Part shown: positions 53,158-61,651 of the stretch, one piece after another
Layout of the letters: each line of letters begins with the position of its first letter
Numbering within the stretch: position 1 is the stretch's first letter
Assembly: GCA_964631945.1 (NCBI GenBank)
Contig: CAZWAY010000032.1
Location: 3,379 to 67,378 of the forward strand
Reading direction: 5' to 3'
Length of the DNA: 64,000 nucleotides
Source of the DNA: JABFRZ01 sp964631945
Lineage (GTDB): Bacteria > Planctomycetota > UBA1135 > GCA-002686595
Made by a program: the position numbers and the translations under genes
Notes under the pieces: generated by a model
The model's database searches: none
Seen by the model: only the letters and a program-made list of their open reading frames with translations
Told to the model about the DNA's origin: nothing

Positions 53158-53685
53158 ATGATCCAAGTCCAGCGCGTTCTCCCGTACCTGGCCGGCGCCC
53201 TGCTGTGCGCCTGCGCGAGTTCCGGTTCGGCTTCCGGCTCGAACTCGATGCTCGTCACGCTGCGCGACTTCAAGAGCGGCAAGCGCTTCGAACTCGCCAG
53301 CGAGTCCCACACCCAGCGCGTGAGCTACTACTCCGGCGCGCGCACGGAAGCCACGCGCAAGGTGCAGAGCGACGAGATCATGGCCGCCCTCGCGCAGGAG
53401 CTCGCTCGCCAGGGACTCGAGCAGCACGCGCAAGCCGGACGCGCGCCCACGCTCGGCACGGGCGACCGGGTCAGCTGGGCGCTGGAACTCGAGCAGGGTT
53501 CGAGCACGCGCCACTGGCTGGTCGGCAAGGGCTCGGCTCCGGGCGAGTGGCAGGAGTTCCAGCGCTGCCGCGACACGTTCCTGCAGCTCTACAACATCAC
53601 GGTCTCGTTCCAGACCGTGCAGAACGGGAGCGGCAAGGGCTACTTCGACGAGCGCGCGCCGGCGACGGACACGAAGCGCCCATGA
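53158..53685 (+). CDS. Lipoprotein, hypothetical
   Basis: The protein has 175 residues with a lipoprotein signal (VLPYLAGALLCAC, lipobox LCAC) and a Ser/Gly-rich spacer. The mature domain has mixed strands and helices and ends in a charged tail. No family is recognised. Another in-frame ATG at 53134 exists, but the signal peptide is best explained from 53158. It overlaps kdsB by 4 nt and is the first gene of a four-gene operon with kdsB and pyrG, suggesting an envelope role. Confidence 0.6.
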   Translation: MIQVQRVLPYLAGALLCACASSGSASGSNSMLVTLRDFKSGKRFELASESHTQRVSYYSGARTEATRKVQSDEIMAALAQELARQGLEQHAQAGRAPTLGTGDRVSWALELEQGSSTRHWLVGKGSAPGEWQEFQRCRDTFLQLYNITVSFQTVQNGSGKGYFDERAPATDTKRP

Positions 53686-54500
53686 GCGGCGCGCGCACGA
53701 GCTCCCGGCTCCGCGCGCTGGCGATCGTGCCCGCGCGCCTCGGTTCGACACGCCTGCCGCGCAAGATGCTGCTGCGCGCCAGCGGACGCTACCTGTTCGA
53801 GCACACCGTGCTCGGGGTGGGCCGCGCGCGCGCGCTCGAACGCGTCGTGCTGGCCACGGACTCGCCCGAGATCCAGGCCGCGGCGCGCGAGGTCGGGATC
53901 GAGGCCCTGCTGACGTCCAGCGCCCATGCCAGCGGCACCGACCGCGTGCACGAAGCCTTCGAGCAGCTCCTGGCCCGCGGCGAGGGTCCCTTCGAGGTGG
54001 TGCTGAACGTGCAGGGCGACGAACCCGAGGTGCGCGGCGAGAGCCTCGATCCGCTGGTCGCGGCCTTCGACGACGCGGACGTGCGCCTGGCCACGCTGTG
54101 CACGCCGCTCGCGGATGCGCGCGCCGCGCTGGATCCCTCGATCGTCAAGGTCGTGCTCGACCGCGCCGGCGACGCGCTCTACTTCTCGCGCGCGCCGATC
54201 CCCGCTCCGGCCCCGAGCGCACGCGAGAGCTCGCCGGCGCCGTTCCGGCGGCACCTGGGCGTGTACGCCTTCCGGCCCGACGCGCTGCGCGAGTTCTGCG
54301 CCCTGCCACGCGGCGCGCTCGAGGTGCGCGAGAGCCTGGAACAGCTGCGCTGGCTCGAGGCGGGCCGGCGCATCCGCGTGCTCGAGACGGCCGAGGGGTC
54401 GGTCGGGATCGACACGCCCGAACACTACGCGGAGTTCCTGGCGCGCGAGGGCTCGCGCTCCTCCGCCGCCGCTGGCACAGTTGCACGGAGCAAGGCATGA
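53682..54500 (+). CDS. kdsB: 3-deoxy-manno-octulosonate cytidylyltransferase KdsB
   Basis: A 272-residue enzyme that activates KDO as CMP-KDO for lipopolysaccharide inner core. Family features: ALAIVPARLGSTRLPRKML (residues 13-31, nucleotide loop), VVLATDSPEI, TSSAHASGTDRVHEA, VLNVQGDEPEV (metal Asp), DALYFSRAPIP and a C-terminal EGSVGIDTPEHY. It indicates an LPS-bearing outer membrane. The ATG at 53682 overlaps the lipoprotein stop (ATGA), and the gene overlaps pyrG in the same manner. CTP made by PyrG is a substrate, which may explain the linkage. Confidence 0.95.
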   Translation: MSGARTSSRLRALAIVPARLGSTRLPRKMLLRASGRYLFEHTVLGVGRARALERVVLATDSPEIQAAAREVGIEALLTSSAHASGTDRVHEAFEQLLARGEGPFEVVLNVQGDEPEVRGESLDPLVAAFDDADVRLATLCTPLADARAALDPSIVKVVLDRAGDALYFSRAPIPAPAPSARESSPAPFRRHLGVYAFRPDALREFCALPRGALEVRESLEQLRWLEAGRRIRVLETAEGSVGIDTPEHYAEFLAREGSRSSAAAGTVARSKA

Positions 54501-56170
54501 CCAAGCACATCTTCATCACCGGCGGAGTGGTCAGCAGCCTGGGCAAGGGCCTGACCTCGGCCTCGATCGGCCTGATCCTCGAGCGCCGCGGTCTGTCGGT
54601 GTCGATGCAGAAGCTCGACCCGTACATCAACGTCGATCCGGGCACGATGAGCCCGTTCCAGCACGGCGAGGTGTACGTGCTCGACGACGGCACCGAGACC
54701 GACCTGGACCTCGGTCACTACGAGCGCTTCACGCACGCCAAGCTGACCAAGAACTCCAACTTCACCACCGGCAAGATCTACCAGGCGGTGATCTCGAAGG
54801 AACGCCGCGGCGACTACCTGGGCCGCACGGTCCAGGTCATCCCGCACATCACCGACGCGATCCGCGAGGCCATCCACGCCGGCGCGCGCGATGCCCAGGA
54901 ACGCGAGGTCGACGTGGCCATCACCGAGATCGGCGGCACGGTGGGCGACATCGAGAGCCTGCCGTTCCTGGAGGCCATCCGGCAGTTCGCCCTGGAGAAG
55001 CCGCGCGGCGACTGCATGTTCGTGCACCTGACGCTGCTGCCCTACCTGAAGGCCTCGGGCGAGCTCAAGAGCAAGCCGACCCAGCAGTCGGTCGGCAAGC
55101 TGCGCGAGATCGGGGTGCAGCCCGACGTGCTGATCTGTCGCACCGAGAAGCCCATGTCCGAGGACATGGCCAAGAAGATCTCGCTGTTCTGCAACGTGCG
55201 GCGCGAGGCCGTGATCGAGGAACGCGACGTCGAGTTCTCGATCTACCAGGTGCCGGTCATGCTGGTCGAGGCCGGGCTCGACCGCATCATCGCCGAGCAC
55301 CTCTCGCTGCCGCGCGACGCGCGCACCGACCTCTCGGACTGGGAGGCGATGGTGGCCGAGGTCAAGAGCGCCAGGCGTCGGGTCGAGATCGCCATCGTGG
55401 GCAAGTACATCGAGCTGCACGATGCCTACAAGTCGATCTACGAATCGCTCGCGCACGCGGCCATCGCCAACCACGCCAAGATCGTGCTGCGCAAGGTGCG
55501 CGCCGAAGAGGTGGTCGACAAGGGCACGGGGGTGCTGGCGGGCGTCGACGGGGTGCTGATCCCCGGCGGTTTCGGCGAGCGCGGCCTGGAGGGCAAGATC
55601 GCCGCCATCCGCTGGGCGCGCGAGCAGCGCATCCCGTTCTTCGGCATCTGCCTGGGCCTGCAGTGCGCGGTGATCGAGTTCGCGCGCAACGTGCTGGGCC
55701 TGTCCGACGCGCACACGCTCGAGTACACGCTCGACACGCCGCACCCGGTGATCCACCTCCTGCCCACCCAGCACGACGTGTCCGACAAGGGCGGCACGAT
55801 GCGGCTCGGGGCCTACGAGTGCCGCCTCCAGGCCGGTTCCCTGGCGCACAAGCTGTACGGCTCGGACACGATCCTCGAGCGCCACCGCCACCGCTACGAG
55901 GTCAACAACGCCTACCGCGAGCGCTTCCGCGCGGCCGGCTTCGTGCCGACCGGCATCAACCCGGAGCTCGACGTGGTCGAGCTCATGGAGCTCGCCGAGC
56001 ACCCCTTCTTCGTGGGCGTGCAGTACCACCCCGAGTTCAAGAGCTCGCCGCTCGCGCCGCACCCGATCTTCCGCGGCTTCGTGGCCGCGGCCCTGGGCGC
56101 GCGCACGCGGGCCGGCAAGCCCGACCTGGTGCCAAAGGAAGAGCGGGTGCCGCTGGAGACCGAAGCATGA
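54497..56170 (+). CDS. pyrG: CTP synthase PyrG
   Basis: A 557-residue enzyme that makes CTP from UTP, ATP and glutamine. The synthetase domain starts KHIFITGGVVSSLGKGLTSASIG (P-loop) with CTP-binding KLDPYINVDPGTMSPFQHGEVYVLDDG. The C-terminal glutamine amidotransferase domain has the nucleophile Cys in FFGICLGLQCAV and the catalytic His/Glu in YHPEF. Length is normal. The ATG at 54497 overlaps the kdsB stop by 4 nt. It supplies CTP to KdsB as well as to nucleic acid and lipid synthesis. Essential housekeeping gene. Confidence 0.98.
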   Translation: MTKHIFITGGVVSSLGKGLTSASIGLILERRGLSVSMQKLDPYINVDPGTMSPFQHGEVYVLDDGTETDLDLGHYERFTHAKLTKNSNFTTGKIYQAVISKERRGDYLGRTVQVIPHITDAIREAIHAGARDAQEREVDVAITEIGGTVGDIESLPFLEAIRQFALEKPRGDCMFVHLTLLPYLKASGELKSKPTQQSVGKLREIGVQPDVLICRTEKPMSEDMAKKISLFCNVRREAVIEERDVEFSIYQVPVMLVEAGLDRIIAEHLSLPRDARTDLSDWEAMVAEVKSARRRVEIAIVGKYIELHDAYKSIYESLAHAAIANHAKIVLRKVRAEEVVDKGTGVLAGVDGVLIPGGFGERGLEGKIAAIRWAREQRIPFFGICLGLQCAVIEFARNVLGLSDAHTLEYTLDTPHPVIHLLPTQHDVSDKGGTMRLGAYECRLQAGSLAHKLYGSDTILERHRHRYEVNNAYRERFRAAGFVPTGINPELDVVELMELAEHPFFVGVQYHPEFKSSPLAPHPIFRGFVAAALGARTRAGKPDLVPKEERVPLETEA

Positions 56171-56481
56171 GCCCGGCCGACCCGAGCCCGACCCAGGCGC
56201 CGCCGCGCACGGCCGCCGACGTGCCGCTCCCGGGCGGGAGCTTCACGCTCCTGGTGCAACGCCTCGCCTACCAGGCCCTGATCACCCTGGGGGTGGTCGA
56301 GAACCCGCTGACCAAGCGCCGCGATCGAAACCTGCCCCACGCCCAGACCGTGATCGACGACCTGATGATGCTGCGCGAGAAGACGCGCGGGAACCTGGCG
56401 GCCGACGAGGAGCAGCACCTGACGCTGGTGATCGGCGACCTGCAGCGACACTTCGTGCAGTTGCGCCAGGGCGAGGGCTGA
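56167..56481 (+). CDS. DUF1844 protein
   Basis: A 104-residue protein. SFTLLVQRLAYQALITLGVVENP, NLPHAQTVIDDLMMLREKTRGNLAADEEQHL and VIGDLQRHFVQL match DUF1844, a small helical domain often encoded near central metabolism genes, of unknown function. The N-terminus is Pro-rich and likely disordered. The ATG at 56167 overlaps the pyrG stop by 4 nt. Last gene of the operon. Confidence 0.85.
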   Translation: MSPADPSPTQAPPRTAADVPLPGGSFTLLVQRLAYQALITLGVVENPLTKRRDRNLPHAQTVIDDLMMLREKTRGNLAADEEQHLTLVIGDLQRHFVQLRQGEG

Positions 56482-56496
56482 CCTGCCGTCGGGGCC

Positions 56497-56515
56497 GCGC
56501 TGGGCGCGCCAGCGC
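56497..56515. terminator. Hairpin after the pyrG operon
   Basis: GCGCTGG, loop GCGCG, CCAGCGC: a 7-bp stem 15 nt after the DUF1844 stop, before the convergent sulfatase-family gene. No T tract. Confidence 0.4.
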
Positions 56516-56543
56516 CGCCCGAGCTCGCACCGCGGAGAAGCGC

Positions 56544-57851
56544 CTACTCCGCGTAGCCCAGCGCGCGCAGGGCGTTCTTCACTTCCTCGCTCGCCAGCGT
56601 CTCGACCGAGGTGCCGTCGAGCAGCGCCTGCAGGCCCCGGAAGGCCGCGCGCAGCTCGGCGGCCTCGGGCCCGTCGAGCGCGCGGCCCGGGTCGTCGTCG
56701 CGGAGCACGAGTTCCGCGTCCCCGCTGAGGAGCCGGCCGGCGCGCGCCAGGTAGAAGTGCGCCCCCGCGAGCGGGAGCTCGCGCCCGTCGAGCAACTGTT
56801 CGGGACGCGCGCCCGCGAAGCTGCGACGCATGCCGAGCGCGGCGCTCGCGCTCGGAGCGGAGCGCGTCAGATCGCGGCCATGACCGAAGGGGTTCTCGAG
56901 CCCGGCCAGCGCGAGCAGCGTTACGGCCACGTCCACCGAGCCGGCCGTGTCCTCGCGCTGGCCCGCGCGCACGCGCGGCGACACGAGCACGAGCGGCACG
57001 CGCACCTGCTCGGGCACGAGCCGCTTGCCGTGTCCGACGCAGCCCTGCTCCCCCAGGCTCTCGCCGTGGTCGGCGGTGAGGATCACGTGGGTCAGGAAGC
57101 CCTCGTCCGACGCGAGTCGCGTCAACAAGCGCGCGAGGGCGTGGTCGAGGGCGCCGAGGTCGCGCGCGTAGAGCTCGCGCGCGCGCCCCACGAGTTCGCC
57201 CACGTCCGCGCGCTGCTCGCGGCCGGCCTGCAAGAGCGCCGCGACCGGCATCGCGTTCGCCTCCCCCGCCGCGTCGCCGTAGGGATCGTGGGCATCGAAG
57301 TAGTGCACCCACAGGAACTGCTTCGCGCCCGCGAGCTGGCCCAGCAGCGCCAGGGCCTCGTCGGTCACGTCTTCCCCCAGCGTGAAGAAGCGTCCATCCG
57401 CGACCGTCTCGCCCTCCCAGCGCTCGGCGTAGGGCACGCGCAACTCCTCGGCGTAGAGCCGGAAGCCCTGCGCGAAGCCGAAGCGCCGCGTCAGCGGGAA
57501 CGAGGCCACCACGGCGCCCGTGTCGAAGCCCTGCGCGGCCAGGAGCTCGGCCACGCTCACCGCCGCCTCGGGCAGGACCTCGCCGTTCCGGGTCACGCCG
57601 TGCTGCCACGGATGCAACCCGGTCAAGAGACTCGCGTGCGTGGGCTGCGTGGTCGAGGTGGCCGCGAAGGCCTGCGAGAAGACCAGTCCGCGCGCGGCGA
57701 AGGCCGCGGTCTCCGGCATGGACGCGAGCGCATCGGCACGCACGGTGTCGAGCGTGATCAGCACGATGCGCTCGCGCGGGACGCGTGCGCAGGCGGCGCA
57801 CAACCAAAGGGCCCCGAACCACAGCCCCCACCTGCCATGCGCGCGAGGCAT
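56544..57851 (-). CDS. Sulfatase-family (alkaline phosphatase superfamily) protein
   Basis: A 435-residue lipoprotein or secreted protein (signal with ALWLCAAC). Metal-binding blocks: IVLITLDTVRADAL, STTQPTHASLLTGLHP (a Thr in place of the Cys/Ser that becomes formylglycine), LWVHYFDAHDPY, VILTADHGESLGEQG and GHGKRLVPEQVRVPLVLVSP. As in the other copy at 42668, the formylglycine motif C/S-x-P-x-R is missing, so it may hydrolyse phosphate esters instead of sulfates. TATCCT lies 6 nt before the ATG. Confidence 0.82.
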   Translation of the reverse strand: MPRAHGRWGLWFGALWLCAACARVPRERIVLITLDTVRADALASMPETAAFAARGLVFSQAFAATSTTQPTHASLLTGLHPWQHGVTRNGEVLPEAAVSVAELLAAQGFDTGAVVASFPLTRRFGFAQGFRLYAEELRVPYAERWEGETVADGRFFTLGEDVTDEALALLGQLAGAKQFLWVHYFDAHDPYGDAAGEANAMPVAALLQAGREQRADVGELVGRARELYARDLGALDHALARLLTRLASDEGFLTHVILTADHGESLGEQGCVGHGKRLVPEQVRVPLVLVSPRVRAGQREDTAGSVDVAVTLLALAGLENPFGHGRDLTRSAPSASAALGMRRSFAGARPEQLLDGRELPLAGAHFYLARAGRLLSGDAELVLRDDDPGRALDGPEAAELRAAFRGLQALLDGTSVETLASEEVKNALRALGYAE

Positions 57852-57857
57852 CCACGC

Positions 57858-57863
57858 AGGATA
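57858..57863 (-). promoter_or_regulatory. Candidate -10 element (TATCCT), leaderless type
   Basis: TATCCT on the minus strand ends 6 nt before the sulfatase-family ATG. Confidence 0.45.
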
Positions 57864-58022
57864 CTGGCGCGTGAAGGGGGCTGCACGCGCCCGACCGCCT
57901 GCGCGCCCGCAGCGCCGTCCCGCACGATGCCCACCAGCCTCTCGCGCCCCTCCGTGGAAGCGCCCTCCCGGAATTCTTGCCCCCAGAATCCGCCGGCATG
58001 CGCCGGCCGCAGGCGAGGACAC

Positions 58023-58028
58023 TAGGCT
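58023..58028 (+). promoter_or_regulatory. Candidate -10 element (TAGGCT), leaderless type
   Basis: TAGGCT ends 7 nt before the GTG of the NHL-type gene. Confidence 0.4.
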
Positions 58029-58035
58029 GTCGCCC

Positions 58036-59058
58036 GTGAAAGTCCCTGCACCGACTGCCCTGCGCAGCGCCTTCCTCCTGCTGCTGGCCTCGGGGGCGCT
58101 CTCTCTGGGCGCACAGAAACCGGACCCGATCCGCTTCCGGGCCGGAGCGCACACCTACGAATGGGTGCGCGGCTGGGGCACCTTGCCGGGCGGCAAGCTC
58201 CTCGGCAACACGCACGGCTGCATCGTGGTGGATCGCCAGGACCGCATCTACCTGTGCACGGACACGGAGGACGCGGTGGTCGTGTTCGACCGCGACGGGA
58301 GGGTCCTCGCGACCTGGGGCAAGGAGCTCGCGGGCGGGCTGCACGGCCTGGCGCTGGTGGACGAGGGCGACGAGCAGCGCCTGTTGCTCGCGCACCTCGG
58401 ACGCCACCAGGTGCTCGGCGCCACGCTCGACGGCGAGATCCTGTGGACCCTCGACTACCCCAAGGAGTCGGGTCTCTACGAGCAGCCCGAGCAGTACCTG
58501 CCGACCAGCGTGGCGCCGCTGCCCGACGGCGGCTTCCTGGTGGCCGATGGCTACGGCCGGTCGTGGATCCACCGCTACGACGCGGCGCGCCGGTACGTGA
58601 AGAGCTTCGGCGGCCCGGGCACCGAGCTCGGCCAGCTGAGCACTCCGCACGGGCTGTGGCTCGAGACGCGCGGCAGCGAACCGGTGTTGCTGGTGGCCGA
58701 CCGCGAGAACCAGCGCCTGCAGGTCTTCGACCTCGACGGCAAGCCCCTGCGGGAGGTCAAGGACCTCGCGCACGACCTCCTGCGCCGCCCGTGCCACATG
58801 CACCCGTTCGGGGACGAGCTGGTCGTGGCCGACCTGGCCGGACGCGTGACCCTGCTCGATTCGACGCTGGGGCTCGTGGCCCAGCTGGGCGACAACCCCG
58901 ACCCCGGGAAGCGCGCGCGCAACGACGTTCCGCCGGCCGAGTGGAAGGACGGCGAGTTCATCTCGCCGCACTGCGCGAACTGGGACTCGGCCGGCAACCT
59001 GTACGTCACCGACTGGGTCTCGTCGGGGCGCATCACGAAGCTCGCGCGGATGCGATGA
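58036..59058 (+). CDS. Secreted NHL-repeat (beta-propeller) protein
   Basis: A 340-residue protein. Signal peptide (LRSAFLLLLASGALSLGAQ, about 10-28), then about five NHL-type blades: IVVDRQDRIYLCTDTEDAVVVFDRDG, VADGYGRSWIHRYDA, PHGLWLETRGSEPVLLVADRENQRLQVFDLDGKPL, and near the end ANWDSAGNLYVTDW. NHL propellers bind ligands or partners outside the membrane; no catalytic residue set is obvious. The GTG at 58036 follows a TAGGCT box. It converges on a hypothetical gene. Confidence 0.8.
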   Translation: MKVPAPTALRSAFLLLLASGALSLGAQKPDPIRFRAGAHTYEWVRGWGTLPGGKLLGNTHGCIVVDRQDRIYLCTDTEDAVVVFDRDGRVLATWGKELAGGLHGLALVDEGDEQRLLLAHLGRHQVLGATLDGEILWTLDYPKESGLYEQPEQYLPTSVAPLPDGGFLVADGYGRSWIHRYDAARRYVKSFGGPGTELGQLSTPHGLWLETRGSEPVLLVADRENQRLQVFDLDGKPLREVKDLAHDLLRRPCHMHPFGDELVVADLAGRVTLLDSTLGLVAQLGDNPDPGKRARNDVPPAEWKDGEFISPHCANWDSAGNLYVTDWVSSGRITKLARMR

Positions 59059-59101
59059 GTCTTCGCTCACCGCGGAGCTCACCCATGTTCGCGAAGGCCT
59101 C

Positions 59102-60013
59102 TCATCGTTCCTTGCGCTTGTCGAGTTGCTCGAGTCGCTGGTAGATCCTGTCGGCGAGCCGGCCTGCTTGCCCTGCACTCAAGTCGGGACCATCCAGCCA
59201 GAGCGGGATCTCCCAGTCGGCAACGCTGCCGTTCTGGAGACCATGCGCCTTCATCGCGGAGCGAGAGGGATCGTTCACATCGATGACGTACTTCACGCCC
59301 ATCACGAACTTCCCACCGTCCAGGGACAAACCTGCCGTCCTCATCGCGGGGTAGTCCGGATCCAGGTTCGTCATCAGGCTCAGATGCAACGGCGCCTGAC
59401 TCGAGGGATCTCGCCAGGCGCGGATCGAGCAGCGAGCGTCCCCACGCACGGAACCGTCGAGGTAATTGCTGCCCTCGCGGGGTTCGAGCTCGATGTCGAT
59501 TCCCGCGACGGTTCCATACCCTCGCGATCGCCCGATGGTGAGATAGGCGTCGATCCCATCGGGGACATCCAAGAAGGGAACGAGGATTTGCCCGCTGTCG
59601 GTGATCTCCGGAAGTGCGCCCTCCGCGAGCTCGAGCTCCAGGATCCGCTCGGCAGCCTCCACGATGGCAGTGGGGTCGAGACGCTCGTAGGTCCCGGCCT
59701 CGATCGCGGAGCGGAGAGTCGAGAGAGCGGAGTGGAGGCGATCCTCGCCGGGTTGAGGGTCACTGGGCGAGGTCGAAGACGCAGGCTCGGGCGACGCTTC
59801 GAGCGGGGCGATTCCGGCCGGCGCCAGTGGTGAGCGGCCAGCCGCGTCTGCGCTCTCCGCCATGAGCGACCCCGTGCGACGGGCTGGCACTGGAGCGACG
59901 GGGGCTGCACCAGGCCCGGAGCTCCCCCGAAGGTCCGAACACCGCCGAACGAGCACGACGCAGAGCAACAGCCCGCCGAACGCCCCCAAAGCCACTGCGC
60001 GAAAGTGCTTCAT
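59102..60013 (-). CDS. Membrane-anchored protein, hypothetical
   Basis: The protein has 303 residues. One membrane helix (about 5-22, AVALGAFGGLLLCVVLV) is followed by a Pro/Ala/Ser linker to about residue 90 and a globular mixed domain (about 95-300). No family is recognised. Base composition is lower in G+C (36 of 60 in the line from 59521), as in the anchored protein at 10651-12504. The start could also be a TTG 15 nt upstream; the ATG at 60013 is preferred because it directly precedes the helix. Confidence 0.6.
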   Translation of the reverse strand: MKHFRAVALGAFGGLLLCVVLVRRCSDLRGSSGPGAAPVAPVPARRTGSLMAESADAAGRSPLAPAGIAPLEASPEPASSTSPSDPQPGEDRLHSALSTLRSAIEAGTYERLDPTAIVEAAERILELELAEGALPEITDSGQILVPFLDVPDGIDAYLTIGRSRGYGTVAGIDIELEPREGSNYLDGSVRGDARCSIRAWRDPSSQAPLHLSLMTNLDPDYPAMRTAGLSLDGGKFVMGVKYVIDVNDPSRSAMKAHGLQNGSVADWEIPLWLDGPDLSAGQAGRLADRIYQRLEQLDKRKER

Positions 60014-60049
60014 CCCCTCGCGGGACAACCTAGCGCCGAGTTCCCGCCC

Positions 60050-60286
60050 CTACCAGCCGAGCGTGCCGGCCTCGTGCTTCTCGTTCAGCTCGAGCGCCAG
60101 GCGCACGGCCTCCTCGCGCGTCGGGAAGAGCTCCACGCGCCGCGAGTTGAGCGCGTTCGAGGACTTGTGGGCCTTGTCCTTGCCGGCGCGGAAGGCGTAC
60201 TCCTGCTTGGCCTGGGTGTCGTGCACGGCGAAGGAGAAGCCGAGGTCGCTGACGACGAAGCGGCGCGTCTTCGGGGCGGGAGCCAT
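60050..60286 (-). CDS. Small hypothetical protein
   Basis: A 78-residue protein with a mixed start (TRRFVVSDLGFSFAVHDTQAKQEYAFRAG) and a helical end (TREEAVRLALELNEKHEAGTLGW). No signal or membrane segment. It starts 12 nt after the gcdH stop in the same direction and is probably its operon partner. I recognise no family. Confidence 0.6.
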   Translation of the reverse strand: MAPAPKTRRFVVSDLGFSFAVHDTQAKQEYAFRAGKDKAHKSSNALNSRRVELFPTREEAVRLALELNEKHEAGTLGW

Positions 60287-60298
60287 GGAGGCCGAGAA

Positions 60299-61468
60299 CT
60301 AACGGTAGGCCGGGATGTCCGTCAAGGCCTGGCCGATGGCCAGGGTGTGGATGTCGTGCGTGCCCTCGTAGGTGTACACCGACTCCAGATTGCACATGTG
60401 ACGACCCGTGTGGTACTCGAGCGTGATCCCGTTGGCGCCCAGCATGTCGCGCAGCACGCGCGCGGCGTTGAGCGCCATGGCCACGTTGTTGCGCTTGGCC
60501 ATGGACACGTGCCAGTGCTTCATGCGGCCCTGGTCCTTCATGCGCCCCACGCGCAGCGCCAGGAGCTGGGCCATGCTGATGTCGGTGGCGATGTCGGCCA
60601 GCTTCTTCTGCGGGATCTGGAAGCCCGCCAGGGGCTTGTCGAAGACGATGCGCTCCTTCGAGTAGCGCAGGGCCTCGTCGAAGCAGGCCATGGCCGCGCC
60701 CACCCCGCCCCAGGCGATGCCGTAGCGCGCCTGGGTCAGGCACCCGAGCGGCCCGGACAGGCCCTTCGCGTTCGGCAGCAGCGCCTCGGCTCCCACGCGC
60801 ACGTCCTCCAGCACGAGCTCGCTCGTGATCGAGGCGCGCAGGCTCCACTTGTGCTTCTGCTCGGGGGCCGAGAAGCCCTTCGCGTCGCTGGGCACGATGA
60901 ACCCGCGAATGACGTCGTCGAGCTTGGCCCACACGATCGCGATGTCCGAGGTCGTGCCGTTCGTGATCCACATCTTGCGGCCGTTCAGCACGTAGCCGCC
61001 GCCGTCCTTCTTGGCGACGGTCGTCATCCCGCCCGGGTTCGAGCCGGCGTCCGGCTCGGTCAGGCCGAAGCAGCCGATCAACTCGCCGGCCGCCAGCTTG
61101 GGCAGGTACTTCTTCTTCTGCTCCTCGGTGCCGTAGGCGTGGATCGGGTACATCACCAGCGAGCCCTGCACCGACACGAACGAGCGCAGGCCCGAATCGC
61201 CGCGCTCCAGTTCCTGGCAGATCAGGCCGTAGGCCACCGAGTTCAGGCCGGCGCAGCCGTACTGCTCGGGCAAGGTCGGGCCGAAGACGCCCAGCTCGGC
61301 CAGCTCGGGCGTGAGCTCGCTCGGGAAGGTGCCCGCTTCCCAATGCTGCATCACGAGCGGCATCCAGCGCTCGGAGACCCAGCTCCGCACCGTGTCGCGC
61401 ACCATGCGCTCGTCTTCCGAGAACTGGTCGTCGAGCTCCAGGAAGTCGAGCGGGCGGTAGGGATCCAT
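60299..61468 (-). CDS. gcdH: Glutaryl-CoA dehydrogenase GcdH
   Basis: A 389-residue flavin-dependent acyl-CoA dehydrogenase that oxidises and decarboxylates glutaryl-CoA to crotonyl-CoA. GLRSFVSVQGSLVMYPIHA (Arg-Ser before SVQ contacts the carboxylate), GCFGLTEPDAGSNPGGM (FAD), RYGIAWG, LEYHTGRHMCNLESVYTYEGTHDIH with the general base Glu368 match GcdH rather than other acyl-CoA dehydrogenases. It could drain lysine, tryptophan or aromatic breakdown. The ATG at 61468 is preferred; a far longer open frame upstream is a shadow of the divergent polyketide synthase gene. Confidence 0.92.
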   Translation of the reverse strand: MDPYRPLDFLELDDQFSEDERMVRDTVRSWVSERWMPLVMQHWEAGTFPSELTPELAELGVFGPTLPEQYGCAGLNSVAYGLICQELERGDSGLRSFVSVQGSLVMYPIHAYGTEEQKKKYLPKLAAGELIGCFGLTEPDAGSNPGGMTTVAKKDGGGYVLNGRKMWITNGTTSDIAIVWAKLDDVIRGFIVPSDAKGFSAPEQKHKWSLRASITSELVLEDVRVGAEALLPNAKGLSGPLGCLTQARYGIAWGGVGAAMACFDEALRYSKERIVFDKPLAGFQIPQKKLADIATDISMAQLLALRVGRMKDQGRMKHWHVSMAKRNNVAMALNAARVLRDMLGANGITLEYHTGRHMCNLESVYTYEGTHDIHTLAIGQALTDIPAYR

Positions 61469-61651
61469 CGGGTCGGGGTCGGCTGGGGAACGGGGAGCGG
61501 GTCGATTCTCCACGCTCCACGGGGCAGAAAGGAAAGCGGCGCGGGATTCTAGCCCAGGCGAGGCGGGCGCGCGCGCCCCGCCTGGCCCCTGCACCACGGG
61601 TGTGCTCCACTGGAACGGTCGCGGGCACGGGGTTCGCTCGTACGCGGCCCC

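Noticed and set aside
54497..56170. Long frames antisense to pyrG (about 545 residues)
   Set aside because: They are shadows of a clear CTP synthase gene with full length and intact motifs.
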